A stretch of 64,000 bases of DNA from Methylocystaceae bacterium (GCA_013373205.1 JABXIG010000003.1:62001-126000), one strand, 5' to 3'; numbered from the stretch's first letter, positions 34,896 through 43,974 are shown. A program made the numbers and translations. The notes: generated by a model from the letters alone, not told the origin.

Positions 34896-36035
34896 TTAGA
34901 AGGCTCCCACATCCAATGCATCAGCTAGACCTTCCCCTGTTTTCAATACGTTTCGTTCAATCTGGATAGTTTGTTCAAGGGTCACAATGTTGGACGTTGC
35001 GACATGGTCAGCAATAAATTTCATGTAACGGTTCGCCAGAATTGGGAATCCTAAGCCTAAGGTTACAACTATAATCAGCAAATTTACGACCATAAAGCCC
35101 AAAAGCTTTTTCGCTTTCACTGTTCCCTTAAATTGACACTCATTTAGGTTGGTTTGCGACAGGCAATAATTAAAGAACTTGGCGTAATATAAAGACATGG
35201 CCAGTCCGGCTAAAGTGAAATGAATTAAAGCGGCAGCGGCAAAAATCAAAAGGTTATATAATTCCGCCTCTGGTGGAAGCTCCCCATTGATCAGCGTGTA
35301 AGATTCACCAAGTATACGTGTTGTGAATACTGTGACGGTGATGACAAGGCCTAGGGATAGAAGACCTAAGACATAACTTAATAAAAATGTGGGATAGAGT
35401 TTTCTTGCCGAGATATCTATCGTAAAAGCCTGATTTCCAAATCGGCTGTTTTGAACCAGATAACGGGTCAAAACCACCTGCTTTAGCGGGTAGGCCAGCC
35501 AAAGCGTGAAAGGCATCAACGCATTCAGCACCAACCAGCGCCACCAGTATCCGGATGTTTTTCCCACTTGGGCAAAGCTGATACCGCGCCAATGGACACG
35601 TGAATACAAATATTTATAGGCGCGGATAATCGCAACCGGGATTAAAAGCAAAATACCAAGCCCCTGCACGCCTTGAATAAATGCGGCTAGTTCCGGGTGA
35701 GTCATCATCATGCTTTCGGCAAAGTAGCTAGGGATAACCCCAAACGGCAGCAGGATCAGGAAGAAGACGATTAAAAAGCCTTTAAAGAGCTCCCCCCCTG
35801 TGCCCGTATATTCGAACCCATCACCTAACACCTTCATCTTACTGAAAATATAACGGCGATTGCGAGTTTTGGCCCAGAAGCGATAAATACCTAATGTTAA
35901 AATAGAAAAAATTAAATTTGGAATAAAAATTTTATAAAGTTCACCTATTTTGCCATCCGACTTTAAAATCGGCTTAAACGCTGATTCGTCCGTCGGTTCC
36001 ATGTCCTGCAATTGATCTTTCATTCCCCTGACCAT
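34896..36035 (-). CDS. DUF898 (YjgN-like) membrane protein
   Basis: This polytopic inner-membrane protein has about eight hydrophobic segments. Two repeated halves each carry the DUF898 theme: IPNLIFSILTLGIYRFWAKT with RNRRYIFSKMKVLGDGFEYT, then VNLLIIVVTLGLGFPILANR with YMKFIADH. The start is unclear. I chose ATG 36035; ATG 36023 and ATG 36002 are in frame, none has a well-spaced ribosome site, and a GTG at 36050 would extend it. It precedes the M48 peptidase by three bases, and the two very likely act together. Function unknown; YjgN has no defined biochemical role that I know. Confidence 0.85.
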   Translation of the reverse strand: MVRGMKDQLQDMEPTDESAFKPILKSDGKIGELYKIFIPNLIFSILTLGIYRFWAKTRNRRYIFSKMKVLGDGFEYTGTGGELFKGFLIVFFLILLPFGVIPSYFAESMMMTHPELAAFIQGVQGLGILLLIPVAIIRAYKYLYSRVHWRGISFAQVGKTSGYWWRWLVLNALMPFTLWLAYPLKQVVLTRYLVQNSRFGNQAFTIDISARKLYPTFLLSYVLGLLSLGLVITVTVFTTRILGESYTLINGELPPEAELYNLLIFAAAALIHFTLAGLAMSLYYAKFFNYCLSQTNLNECQFKGTVKAKKLLGFMVVNLLIIVVTLGLGFPILANRYMKFIADHVATSNIVTLEQTIQIERNVLKTGEGLADALDVGAF

Positions 36036-36161
36036 ATATTTTTTATGCACTTAAAACGAGTTTAGGCATAAAGCTGAAAATTCACAACTCGAAAGATTGA
36101 TCGGCTAGGTCACATTCTATATCGTCTAAAATAACGATAAATAACCAGTGAGGTCTCCATC

Positions 36162-37154
36162 ATGTCTTTTAATGCGCTTATTCTCGATAAAACTGCCGAT
36201 GGCTTGTCCCTTGATATTAAACAGATCAATGAAGACGACCTGCCAGTAGGGGAGGTTCTGGTCAAGATTGACTATTCCACCTTAAATTTTAAAGACGGGC
36301 TGGTAATGAATGGGCTGGGCAAACTGGTGAGAGATTATCCCCATGTGCCGGGTATCGACTTTGCCGGGGTGGTCGAACAGTCAAACGATGTTCACTATAA
36401 AAAAGGCGACCGTGTGGTTCTAAACGGGTGGCGCGTTGGTGAAATTCACTGGGGGGGCTACGCGCAAAAAGCTCGTGTGAAAGCCGACTGGTTGGTGACT
36501 TTACCCGATGAAATTTCCACCTATGATGCCATGGCGATTGGTACTGCAGGCTATACCGCCATGTTATCGGTTATGGCCCTTGAAGATCATGGCCTGCACC
36601 CGGAACAGGATGGTGAAGTGCTGGTCACAGGGGCTTCTGGGGGTGTGGGGTCTGTTGCCTGTGCCATTCTTGCTCGGTTGGGGTATCAGGTGGCCGGGTC
36701 TACAGGGTCTGAATCTTCCCAGAACTATCTTACAGAACTGGGTGTGACTCGCATTGTCTCACGTCAGGAACTGGAGGCTGCCCCCAAAGGCCCCTTGGAT
36801 AGTGAACAATGGATCGGGGCTATTGATAATGTGGGTGGATCAACTCTTCATCATGTGTTGGCCAGTTTGCAAAGCTGGTCTTGCTGTGCTTCTGTGGGAC
36901 TGGCAGGATCGAATGAGCTAAATACCACGGTTCTTCCTTTTTTGATGCGTGGCATTACCTTGCAGGGGATAAACAGCACCACCTGTCCGCATGAGCGTCG
37001 TGTCGAAGCCTGGAAACGTTTGGTCAATGAATTACCCAAGGATGTCCTTGCGACCATGACGCACGATATTACCCTGTCAGAATTGCCTAGTTACGGCAAA
37101 AAAATCCTTCAAGGCCAGACAAAGGGGCGCATCGTCGTGGATGTGAATTCGTAA
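36162..37154 (+). CDS. acuI: Acryloyl-CoA reductase-type zinc-free MDR oxidoreductase
   Basis: This 330-residue medium-chain dehydrogenase/reductase belongs to the YhdH/AcuI group, which reduces acryloyl-CoA to propionyl-CoA with NADPH. The N-terminal part shows STLNFKDGLVMNGLGKLVRD and HVPGIDFAGVV, both typical of AcuI/YhdH. The nucleotide loop is VTGASGGVGSVA. The end has GKILQGQTKGRIVVDV. In marine alphaproteobacteria AcuI detoxifies acrylate from DMSP or serves 3-hydroxypropionate use. It is a single gene here, closed by a strong terminator, with no DMSP lyase nearby, so the physiological substrate is inferred. Confidence 0.88.
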   Translation: MSFNALILDKTADGLSLDIKQINEDDLPVGEVLVKIDYSTLNFKDGLVMNGLGKLVRDYPHVPGIDFAGVVEQSNDVHYKKGDRVVLNGWRVGEIHWGGYAQKARVKADWLVTLPDEISTYDAMAIGTAGYTAMLSVMALEDHGLHPEQDGEVLVTGASGGVGSVACAILARLGYQVAGSTGSESSQNYLTELGVTRIVSRQELEAAPKGPLDSEQWIGAIDNVGGSTLHHVLASLQSWSCCASVGLAGSNELNTTVLPFLMRGITLQGINSTTCPHERRVEAWKRLVNELPKDVLATMTHDITLSELPSYGKKILQGQTKGRIVVDVNS

Positions 37155-37179
37155 ACCTTTTGTTAACTATTTGAATATT

Positions 37180-37212
37180 AAGGGGTTGTTAACTTTTAAC
37201 AGCCCCTTTTCA
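37180..37212 (+). terminator. Intrinsic terminator after acuI
   Basis: Stem AAGGGGTTGTTAA (37180-37192) and TTAACAGCCCCTT (37196-37208), 3-base loop, one G-T pair, then a T-rich tail. Confidence 0.88.
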
Positions 37213-37259
37213 TTTTTGGCATCCTGTTTGCTTATAAGAAAGGCAAAGACCTACAGCGT

Positions 37260-37310
37260 TTTCCTGCGAAAGCAGGGAAGCTGCATAAAAAGGTCCCTGC
37301 CTCGTGCAGA
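37260..37310. repeat. Extragenic palindrome, GAAA-capped copy
   Basis: The first hairpin is TTTCCTGC-GAAA-GCAGGGAA (37260-37279), the same design as at 13634-13653. A weaker second one with CTGC...GCAG (37297-37309) follows about 18 bases later. It lies between the acuI terminator and the small lipoprotein gene. Confidence 0.65.
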
Positions 37311-37333
37311 AACACATGAAAGAGGATCGAAAT

Positions 37334-37660
37334 ATGTTAAGAGCGGTGAAACGAGGATGGGTCATAGGCGGTCTTTTAAGCCTCACAGCCTGCGGCTATG
37401 TGGATCAATATGAAGAGGCCGTTTATGACGAAGAGCCGCGATATTGTTATCGTCAGCTTGGCTCCATCCAATGTTTTGCCGAACCAGTTCACCGGGACGC
37501 GGCACGGTTGGTCAATTACTATGGCCCTCACCCCAGCCGATACGATACGCCCTCACCTCCCGATCGGTTGGAACCAGCCGCACCGCCCCCGGTGGCCTTT
37601 TATGTCCGCGATGTTGAACCCGTGCCCAACGATTCAACCGTGTACCCGGCCAACGATTAG
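37334..37660 (+). CDS. Small predicted lipoprotein
   Basis: This 108-residue protein starts at ATG 37334, with GAGGA seven bases upstream. The basic start and hydrophobic stretch MLRAVKRGWVIGGLLSLTAC end in a lipobox (SLTAC), so the protein should be acylated at Cys20. The mature part is short, acidic and Tyr-rich at first (YVDQYEEAVYDEEPRYCYRQ) and then Pro-rich (PSPPDRLEPAAPPPVAFYV). It contains a possible disulphide pair (CYRQLGSIQC). No family is recognised. It stands alone between a repeat and a bidirectional terminator. Confidence 0.75.
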   Translation: MLRAVKRGWVIGGLLSLTACGYVDQYEEAVYDEEPRYCYRQLGSIQCFAEPVHRDAARLVNYYGPHPSRYDTPSPPDRLEPAAPPPVAFYVRDVEPVPNDSTVYPAND

Positions 37661-37689
37661 AAGCTATCCCCGTCTTCTGTTCGTTTTTT

Positions 37690-37727
37690 AAACCCTCTTC
37701 ACTTTACCCATCGTGAAGGGGGTTTTT
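37690..37727. terminator. Bidirectional terminator between lipoprotein and SLC13 genes
   Basis: Stem AAACCCTCTTCAC (37690-37702) and GTGAAGGGGGTTT (37713-37725), 10-base loop, one G-T pair, with T runs on both strands. Confidence 0.85.
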
Positions 37728-37746
37728 CTTGGGATATACGTAGTTT

Positions 37747-39642
37747 CTAAAACCCATAGAATGTGGGGATGAAAAGGCTGAACACGATCCAGATGATAAA
37801 GACCAGCGGGGTGCCCGCAACAATAAAGTCTTTAAAACTGTATCGCCCCGGGGCCATGACCAGCAGGTTGGTCTGATAGCCAATCGGTGTGGCAAAGGCA
37901 CAGTTTGCAGCAAAAACGACAGCAACCGCAAAGGCACGCGGATCGACGCCCAGTTCATTTGCCATCGAAATGGCAATCGGGGTGAATAGAACGGCGCAGG
38001 TTTGGGTTGATAGTACGTTGGTTAAAATCGCGATCAACAGGAAAAGCGCAGAAAGCATGGTTCTGGGACCTGCACCATCCAAGGCATCAACCACCCCGTG
38101 GGCGAGGAAAGTTGCCGCCCCCGTTGCCTGCATGGCCGATCCCAATGCAAGGGCGGCCCCGACCATGGTGACAATTTTGGAATCAACGGCGCGCACGGCT
38201 TGGCGCACATTCAGGGCCCCGATAGCAACCATGGCCGCAGCCCCGATCAAGGCGCAAGTGACCGTTGGCAGGATGCCGGATCCGGCCAGCAACACAACCC
38301 CCATAAAGATGGTGAGGGCACGGCGTGCATGATGCACGGCAGGCAGTTCTTCTTTTGACCATTCCAGTAAGATCACATCACGGTTGGATCGCAGGTTATG
38401 AATATCACTTGGGTGGCCCTGAACAAGTAAGACATCCCCGCTTTGTAGGCGGATATCATCCATGCGCGCACGGATCATACGTGAACGGCGCTGAATGCCG
38501 ATCACTTTACAGGCGGAACGTTGGGCAAAATTGATCCCTTGCAAGGTCTGACCGGATAGTTGCGTGGTGGGCGGCAGCATGACTTCCACCAGCATGCGAT
38601 CCTGTGTTTTGACATCTTCATCCCCTTTATCTTCTTCACGCGGTGTGCCTTCCATGGCGTCCATGGATTTTTGAACCAGTTCCGGGTGATGCGGTTCTAA
38701 AAGACCATTGTTGCTGGTTAAAACCTCAGTGATGACTTTGCGGGTCGCGGCAACGACCAGAATATCGCCGGGATGGATTTTATGGTCTTCAAAGGGGGGT
38801 AGGATGTTGTGCCCCTGATGCTGGATCATGCGCACAGTCAGATTAGGCAGTTCTTTAAAAAAGCCACCCATGGCTTCTTTGCCAACCAGCTTGGCGCCCG
38901 GTGCGACGGTCAATTGGGCGATGAAATGTTTGCCATTATGTTTGTTTTCGCCTTCTTCCCCGCTACGATCAGGCAGCAATCGCGGCATAACAAAGACCAC
39001 ATAGATCAGCCCGGTGGACGCCAGAACCAGACCGGGGATTGTGAAGTCAAAGAATTTAAACGGCACTTCCCCCAGTTGAATAAGGGCTGAATTCACCAAC
39101 AGGTTTGTCCCGGATCCAATTAAAGTGACCATCCCGCCCAAGACGGCGGCGGCACTTAAAGGCATCATAACCTTGCTCGCGGATTTGTTAATCCGTGCGG
39201 CCAAGGCCTGCATAATCGGGATAAAGATCACAACGACAGGGATATTGTTCAACATGGAAGAGATCAACATGCCTACAATCAGGGTCAGTAAAATGGTCAG
39301 CCAAGTGTTTTTGCCCCCCAGTTTTAACAGGAACTGGGCCCCGCGTTCCAAGACCCCAGTGCGAACCATACCTTGCCCGACAACCAAAAGGGCAAGGACG
39401 GTTATCAACCCCGTATTGGCGAAACCTAACAAGAGTGTATGCGGGGACAGAAGATTGTCGCCCTTATCATCCAAAACCGGGAAAATGTGGAAGATGACCA
39501 TAATAAAGCCAAGGGTCACAAGCGAGGTAAGTTCAACCGGAATATCTTCAATGGCATAAGCAATAAGCGCAGCAATAATGATGATGTAGGTCAGCCACAT
39601 CTGAAAGCTCGGACCAAAGATGTCCATTGCAAGTGCGCTCAT
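37747..39642 (-). CDS. SLC13/ArsB-type permease with two TrkA-C (RCK_C) domains
   Basis: This large inner-membrane permease has 631 residues. Membrane helices fill about 12-215 and again about 425-630. Between them (about 235-410) lie two soluble RCK_C-like domains, seen as HFIAQLTVAPGAKLVGKEAM and, later, LVEVMLPPTTQLSGQTLQG. Helix loops SSMLNNIPVVVIFIPI and GSGTNLLVNSAL match the anion/Na+ symporter superfamily. Proteins of this plan are annotated as sulfate or dicarboxylate permeases, but their substrates are rarely tested. GGGG lies before the ATG. It appears to be a single gene. Confidence 0.9.
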   Translation of the reverse strand: MSALAMDIFGPSFQMWLTYIIIIAALIAYAIEDIPVELTSLVTLGFIMVIFHIFPVLDDKGDNLLSPHTLLLGFANTGLITVLALLVVGQGMVRTGVLERGAQFLLKLGGKNTWLTILLTLIVGMLISSMLNNIPVVVIFIPIMQALAARINKSASKVMMPLSAAAVLGGMVTLIGSGTNLLVNSALIQLGEVPFKFFDFTIPGLVLASTGLIYVVFVMPRLLPDRSGEEGENKHNGKHFIAQLTVAPGAKLVGKEAMGGFFKELPNLTVRMIQHQGHNILPPFEDHKIHPGDILVVAATRKVITEVLTSNNGLLEPHHPELVQKSMDAMEGTPREEDKGDEDVKTQDRMLVEVMLPPTTQLSGQTLQGINFAQRSACKVIGIQRRSRMIRARMDDIRLQSGDVLLVQGHPSDIHNLRSNRDVILLEWSKEELPAVHHARRALTIFMGVVLLAGSGILPTVTCALIGAAAMVAIGALNVRQAVRAVDSKIVTMVGAALALGSAMQATGAATFLAHGVVDALDGAGPRTMLSALFLLIAILTNVLSTQTCAVLFTPIAISMANELGVDPRAFAVAVVFAANCAFATPIGYQTNLLVMAPGRYSFKDFIVAGTPLVFIIWIVFSLFIPTFYGF

Positions 39643-39709
39643 AATACCCCTGTATCGTTGTTATTTTGACACTAAGATATCGCCTATGATGCCTGCTTTC
39701 ACAAGTAAT

Positions 39710-40171
39710 TTATAATGATTTTTCCATGAAGGTGATCTTTGATGATTTGTTTTGATCCCCGTTTTCGCGGATTTGAAAACCGATTTCGCCGTAAAGACGA
39801 TGCGCAATTTCAAGTTCTGGCAGGGTTTCAAGGCACATGGTTTGATAACCAAGTTGTCGTGCTTCTGTAAAGCTTTGATCCATAAGCTTACGCGCAATTC
39901 CTTTGTTTCTAAAGTCCTCAAGAACAAACAGCCGTTTCATTTCACAGGCTGTCTTGCTTTTTTGATAGGGTTTCAGGCCGATACAACCACAAACCCGGTC
40001 ATCCCAATAAGCCAGCAACAGGCAGTCGTAATGGGCGGGTAAATCGCTGAGTTCTTTTTCAAACCCCTGAAAACACAAATCCCCGCCCAGCCAGTTCTGA
40101 TACTGGCGAAATAAATCAGCAACGATTTTTAATTCTGTTGCTGTTTCTACAAGACGGATGGTTAGGCTCAT
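39710..40171 (-). CDS. GNAT-family N-acetyltransferase
   Basis: This acetyl-CoA-dependent acyltransferase has 153 residues. The acetyl-CoA loop is FRNKGIARKLM, preceded by the beta strand EMKRLFVLEDF and followed by YQTMCLETLPELEIAHRLYG, the usual GNAT plan. I chose ATG 40171, whose ATGA overlaps the stop of the upstream PhzF gene, over a longer frame reaching 40204. It is the last gene of the minus-strand operon that starts at 44226. A small amine or amino acid is the likely substrate, by context only. Confidence 0.9.
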   Translation of the reverse strand: MSLTIRLVETATELKIVADLFRQYQNWLGGDLCFQGFEKELSDLPAHYDCLLLAYWDDRVCGCIGLKPYQKSKTACEMKRLFVLEDFRNKGIARKLMDQSFTEARQLGYQTMCLETLPELEIAHRLYGEIGFQIRENGDQNKSSKITFMEKSL

Positions 40172-40947
40172 AACGTAATCGTGCCTTTCATGAACAATGC
40201 ACATCGGCCCATCAATTCAACCCGGTTTCCTTTGAGAACGCAGGTTACATCACCGCCGCGTTTGGAAACCTGACGGGCACGCAAGGTGGCTTTACCCAGT
40301 TTGTCCGCCCAATAGGGTGCAGAAACACAATGGGCTGCCCCGGTGACGGGGTCTTCTTCCAACCCATGTGCAGGGGCAAAACAGCGCGAAACAAAATCGT
40401 ATGTTTGGCTTTTCGCGGTCAGGATAAATTCACCGGGTTTAATTCGGCTTAAAGCCTTGTGGTCCGGCTTTGCATTTTTCACGTCGGCTTCACGATGGGT
40501 GACGCACAGGACAAAATGATTTTGATAGGTTTCCTTGATCTTTACGCCCAAGGCCTCTTCCAGCCCGTCGGGGATGGTGCAGGGTTTGGGCGCTTTGGTG
40601 GGGAAATCCATGATGATATCGTCGTCCTTTTTTAAGACGATGAGTTCCCCGCTCAGGGTTTCGAAATGGATCAGGTCTTTATTATAGCCCAGTTCGTTAA
40701 AAATCACATATGCGCTTGCCAGTGTTGCGTGACCGCATAAGGGGATTTCAGTTGTGGGGCTAAACCATCGCAAGTGAAAGCCTGTCTCATTGGGCACAAA
40801 AAAGGCCGTTTCAGACAGGTTGTTTTCACGGGCAATGTTTAAAAGAGTTTCATCATCAAGCCAATGGTCCAGCGGCACAATGGCAGCAGGGTTGCCTTCC
40901 AGTGGGCGTATGGCAAAGGCATCAACGTGAAAGAGAGGGAGTCGCAT
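40168..40947 (-). CDS. PhzF-family isomerase-like protein (copy 1)
   Basis: This protein has 259 residues in the two-domain diaminopimelate epimerase-like fold of PhzF. VDAFAIRPLEGNPAAIVPL opens the protein, the catalytic-type Glu46 lies in ENNLSETAFF, IPLCGHATLASAYV follows, and EDPVTGAAHC is in the second half. PhzF itself isomerises a chorismate-derived acid in phenazine synthesis; most family members have unknown substrates. No other phenazine gene is near. It is closely similar along its whole length to the neighbouring copy at 41026-41805, evidently a tandem duplicate. The 78-base gap between the two is long enough for an internal promoter. Confidence 0.92.
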   Translation of the reverse strand: MRLPLFHVDAFAIRPLEGNPAAIVPLDHWLDDETLLNIARENNLSETAFFVPNETGFHLRWFSPTTEIPLCGHATLASAYVIFNELGYNKDLIHFETLSGELIVLKKDDDIIMDFPTKAPKPCTIPDGLEEALGVKIKETYQNHFVLCVTHREADVKNAKPDHKALSRIKPGEFILTAKSQTYDFVSRCFAPAHGLEEDPVTGAAHCVSAPYWADKLGKATLRARQVSKRGGDVTCVLKGNRVELMGRCALFMKGTITL

Positions 40948-41025
40948 CTAGGAAAGCCAAGCATATTCTATTGAAAATCTACGTTGTTCCTATACTAACG
41001 TATCATTTTGTTGAAATGCTAGACT

Positions 41026-41805
41026 TTACAAGCAAATTTTGCCCTTTAAATAGAGTTTTGCACGTCCGAAAAGCTGAACACGGTCTTTGGTTACCGTACA
41101 CAGGATATTGCCGCCGCGTTTGGAAACCTGACGGGCATGGAGTTTGGTTTTCCCTAATCGTTCAGCCCAAAAAGGGGCGGAAACACAATGGGCAGAACCT
41201 GTCACCGGGTCTTCATCAATGCCATGGCTGGGGGCAAAACAGCGCGAAACGAAGTCATAATCTTTGCTGCGTGCTGTCAGGATAAAGTCACCCGGTGCAA
41301 TTGTCTTTAGGGCTGCAAGGTCAGGTGTTGCGTTTTTCACATCGTCTTCATTGTCGCACACAACTAAACAAAAACTGTTTTCATGGGCCTCCAGTAACGT
41401 CACGCCTAACGCTTCGGCCAGTCCATCCGGTATCTCACACGGGGTGGGCGGGCTTGCGGGAAAATCCATGACAAGCCCGTCACCTTCACGTGTGACGATT
41501 AGCGATCCGCTTTTCGTTTCAAAGGTGATGGTGTCTTGATCGTATCCAAGCTCGCTATAAAGCACAAAGGATGTGGCAAGCGTTGCATGACCACATAAGG
41601 GGACTTCCACGCTGGGGGTGAACCAACGAAGATGATAGCCGTCTTGTGTGGGGACGAAATAGGCGGTTTCAGCTAAATTATTTTCAGCTGCGATGGCTTG
41701 TAATTGATCATCGGGCAGCCAGTCGTCCAAAGGGACAACGGCGGCCGGATTTCCTTCAAATACATTATCGGCGAAGGCATCGATTTGGTAGATATCAAGT
41801 TCCAT
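41026..41805 (-). CDS. PhzF-family isomerase-like protein (copy 2)
   Basis: This is the tandem paralogue of the previous gene, 259 residues from ATG 41805, exactly matching the length of copy 1. VPLCGHATLATSFV, Glu46 in ENNLAETAYF and EDPVTGSAHC are preserved, so both copies look catalytically intact. A GTG at 41820 in the same frame overlaps the AlaX stop and is an alternative start. It follows AlaX directly in the operon. Having both copies kept suggests different substrates or a dosage need. Confidence 0.92.
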   Translation of the reverse strand: MELDIYQIDAFADNVFEGNPAAVVPLDDWLPDDQLQAIAAENNLAETAYFVPTQDGYHLRWFTPSVEVPLCGHATLATSFVLYSELGYDQDTITFETKSGSLIVTREGDGLVMDFPASPPTPCEIPDGLAEALGVTLLEAHENSFCLVVCDNEDDVKNATPDLAALKTIAPGDFILTARSKDYDFVSRCFAPSHGIDEDPVTGSAHCVSAPFWAERLGKTKLHARQVSKRGGNILCTVTKDRVQLFGRAKLYLKGKICL

Positions 41806-41816
41806 GACTGTTTTCT

Positions 41817-42524
41817 TCACTCGGCAAAATGAATGTTAATACGGCGGTTCTGTTTGCCCTTTTTCTCGATCTTGCCGATACGGATCGGGCCAATTTCGCC
41901 CGTGGATTTGACGTGGGTGCCACCGCAGGGCTGATAATCAACATCTGAGACACGAATAGTGCGCACACTGCCTTGACCCATGGGTGGTTTGACCGACATG
42001 GTGCGGATTAAATCCGGGTTTTCATTCAGTTCGTTATCAGTGATCGCCCCGATTTCAACAGGTTTATCAGCGGCAATTTCCGCATTGATGGCAGCGGCTA
42101 AAGCTTCTTTATCCGGGCTTTCGGGCAGATCGAAATCCAGTCGGCTTTTATTCAGACCGATGGACCCACCTGACACAGCGGCATCGACCTTGGAACAGAG
42201 CAAATGAAGCGCCGTATGCATGCGCATTAATTGATAGCGTCGATCCCAATCAATCTTTGCTTTAACCGATGTCCCGATGGATGGTAAAGGCGTGCCTTCT
42301 TCAACTAGATGTAATAACGCCCCTGTATCGCGGTCTTTGATCGTATTGGCAATGGTGATGGTGCGGCCATCTTCAAGGGTTAGGATGCCGCTATCACCGG
42401 GTTGTCCACCGCCTGTGGGATAAAAGACGGTTTGATCAAGGGTGATCGCATTGTTTTTGATGTCTTTAATGGTTGCATCACATTCTTTGAGATAGCTGTC
42501 GTTTCTAAACAGTTCCTGTGTCAT
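41817..42524 (-). CDS. alaX: AlaX-type alanyl-tRNA editing protein
   Basis: This stand-alone editing enzyme of the AlaX-M type has 235 residues; such enzymes hydrolyse Ser-tRNA(Ala) or Gly-tRNA(Ala). The N-terminal Gly-rich motif GGGQPGDSG (38-46) and the zinc site H103-x3-H107 (HTALH) with C200-x3-H204 (CGGTH) are all visible. It lacks the synthetase domain of AlaRS. It sits between a LysE exporter (16-base gap) and PhzF copy 2 in the same operon. The neighbours suggest protection against a misused amino acid, which is inference. Confidence 0.92.
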   Translation of the reverse strand: MTQELFRNDSYLKECDATIKDIKNNAITLDQTVFYPTGGGQPGDSGILTLEDGRTITIANTIKDRDTGALLHLVEEGTPLPSIGTSVKAKIDWDRRYQLMRMHTALHLLCSKVDAAVSGGSIGLNKSRLDFDLPESPDKEALAAAINAEIAADKPVEIGAITDNELNENPDLIRTMSVKPPMGQGSVRTIRVSDVDYQPCGGTHVKSTGEIGPIRIGKIEKKGKQNRRINIHFAE

Positions 42525-42540
42525 GAAGCCTCTCTTTGTT

Positions 42541-43086
42541 TCATAGGAATATTGTTAACACCATGATCAGTGCCAGACTGATATAGACTATGCGGGTTCT
42601 GAAGGGATTGTCGATCAAGAAATGACGTAACCAGGCACCGGCAAAGATCCAGATGGCACAGACCACATTGGTTGCCGTGAAAACTACAGCCCCTGTGACC
42701 GTATCAAGCCCATAAGATGTGGCCCCGGCAAAGGCCATCATCAAGGCCTTGGGGTTGATCCATTGAAAGGCTGCGGCGCGAAAAAAGCCCCAGGGTTTAT
42801 CTTCGGTTTTTTCTTCATGAAAGCTGGTTGGGGCGCTGGCGATCTTAAAGGCGATATAGAGCAAAAGCCCCATAGCGACCCATTCCAGCACTTCCATTGT
42901 GCCAGCGGGCAATAAGGGCAGGATGGAACCAACACCCAAAAACATGAAACCAAAACCAAGATTGATGCCGAATAAATGGGGTAATGTTTGTTTGACGCCA
43001 AAGCGCACACCGGATGCCATCAACAGGGAATTGTTTGGCCCCGGCGTGATGGAACTGACAAACGCAAAAAGGACAAAATTCAACAT
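42541..43086 (-). CDS. LysE/RhtB-family exporter
   Basis: This inner-membrane exporter has 181 residues and about five to six helices. The hallmark is SSITPGPNNSLLMASGVRFG at residues 11-30. QWINPKALMMAFAGATSYG is the central conserved loop. It is slightly shorter than the common 200-210. Its start overlaps the stop of the EamA gene by seven bases. It likely exports an amino acid or derivative; the exact substrate is unknown. Confidence 0.9.
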   Translation of the reverse strand: MLNFVLFAFVSSITPGPNNSLLMASGVRFGVKQTLPHLFGINLGFGFMFLGVGSILPLLPAGTMEVLEWVAMGLLLYIAFKIASAPTSFHEEKTEDKPWGFFRAAAFQWINPKALMMAFAGATSYGLDTVTGAVVFTATNVVCAIWIFAGAWLRHFLIDNPFRTRIVYISLALIMVLTIFL

Positions 43087-43967
43087 GGTAACGTTTTTCT
43101 CTGAGAACGAGGTCTTGAGGGGACCGTATTGAAATAAAGGCCGGTGATGATAAAGCCTGCTGCAATCAGGGCAAAAAGGCTAATTTCTTCGCCGAGTAAA
43201 ATGGCTGCCGAGCTCATGCCGAACAGAGGTACCAGCAGTGAAAAGGGAGCCACCTTTCCGGCATCATAGGTTTTTAGCAAATGGGCCCATATGCCAAATC
43301 CGGCTAATGTCGCGACAAAGGCAAGGTAAAAAACGCTGCCGACCCCGTTCAGGTTAAGGTTATCAAAGGCATTCTGGATGGCGGTTTCCCCTTCATAAAC
43401 CCAGGAAATAATAAATAAAACCGGGCTTGAAAAGGCACTGACCCAAACGATCAGATGTAAGGGATTGCGGCTTTGGGCTTTTTTCATGGCAAGATTGGAT
43501 AAAGCCCAGAAAAACGCAGCCATAATGACAAAGGCAATACCGATAAAGGCGCTTTGTTCCCCACCTTGATCATAAAGGATAAATCCTAGACCAATAAAAG
43601 CCAGCATCATACCGCCCAATTGGCGACGGCTTGGGCGTTCATTCAGCAGGAAAAACGCAAGCAATACGGTGAAAAAGGCCTGCATCTGTAGGGTAAGGGA
43701 TGACAGCCCCGCCCCGGCTCCTAAATCCATCCCGATAAAGAGGAGACTGAATTTAAAAATACCCAAACTTAAAGCAATGGTGACAATCCATAACAAGGGT
43801 GCAGGCCGGGTCTTCCAGATAAAAATCAGGGGAAGACCCGCCAGCCCGAAGCGCAGGGTCGAGAGGAGGATCGCTGGGAAGTTATCCAAACCGACCCGGA
43901 TGATGACAAAATTCACCCCCCAAGCGGCCATCACGCAGACAGCCAGAAAGATATGCACGGGTTTCAT
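43080..43967 (-). CDS. EamA/DMT-family transporter
   Basis: This ten-helix drug/metabolite transporter superfamily protein has 295 residues, with two EamA repeats (about 1-130 and 145-290). It starts MKPVHIFLAVCVMAAWGVNF, the usual EamA beginning, and has LRFGLAGLPLIFIW and FFALLNERPSRRQ-like elements. ATG 43967 is chosen because it begins seven bases after the DUF1127 stop; the longer frame to 44012 would overlap that gene by 38 bases. Members export amino acids and related metabolites. Divergent placement from a MocR regulator is common for this family. Confidence 0.9.
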   Translation of the reverse strand: MKPVHIFLAVCVMAAWGVNFVIIRVGLDNFPAILLSTLRFGLAGLPLIFIWKTRPAPLLWIVTIALSLGIFKFSLLFIGMDLGAGAGLSSLTLQMQAFFTVLLAFFLLNERPSRRQLGGMMLAFIGLGFILYDQGGEQSAFIGIAFVIMAAFFWALSNLAMKKAQSRNPLHLIVWVSAFSSPVLFIISWVYEGETAIQNAFDNLNLNGVGSVFYLAFVATLAGFGIWAHLLKTYDAGKVAPFSLLVPLFGMSSAAILLGEEISLFALIAAGFIITGLYFNTVPSRPRSQRKTLPC

Positions 43968-43974
43968 ATCTATC

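Noticed and set aside
37158-37195. CtrA box after acuI (several TTAA blocks)
   Set aside because: The spacing is not seven bases, and the TTAA blocks belong partly to the terminator stem.
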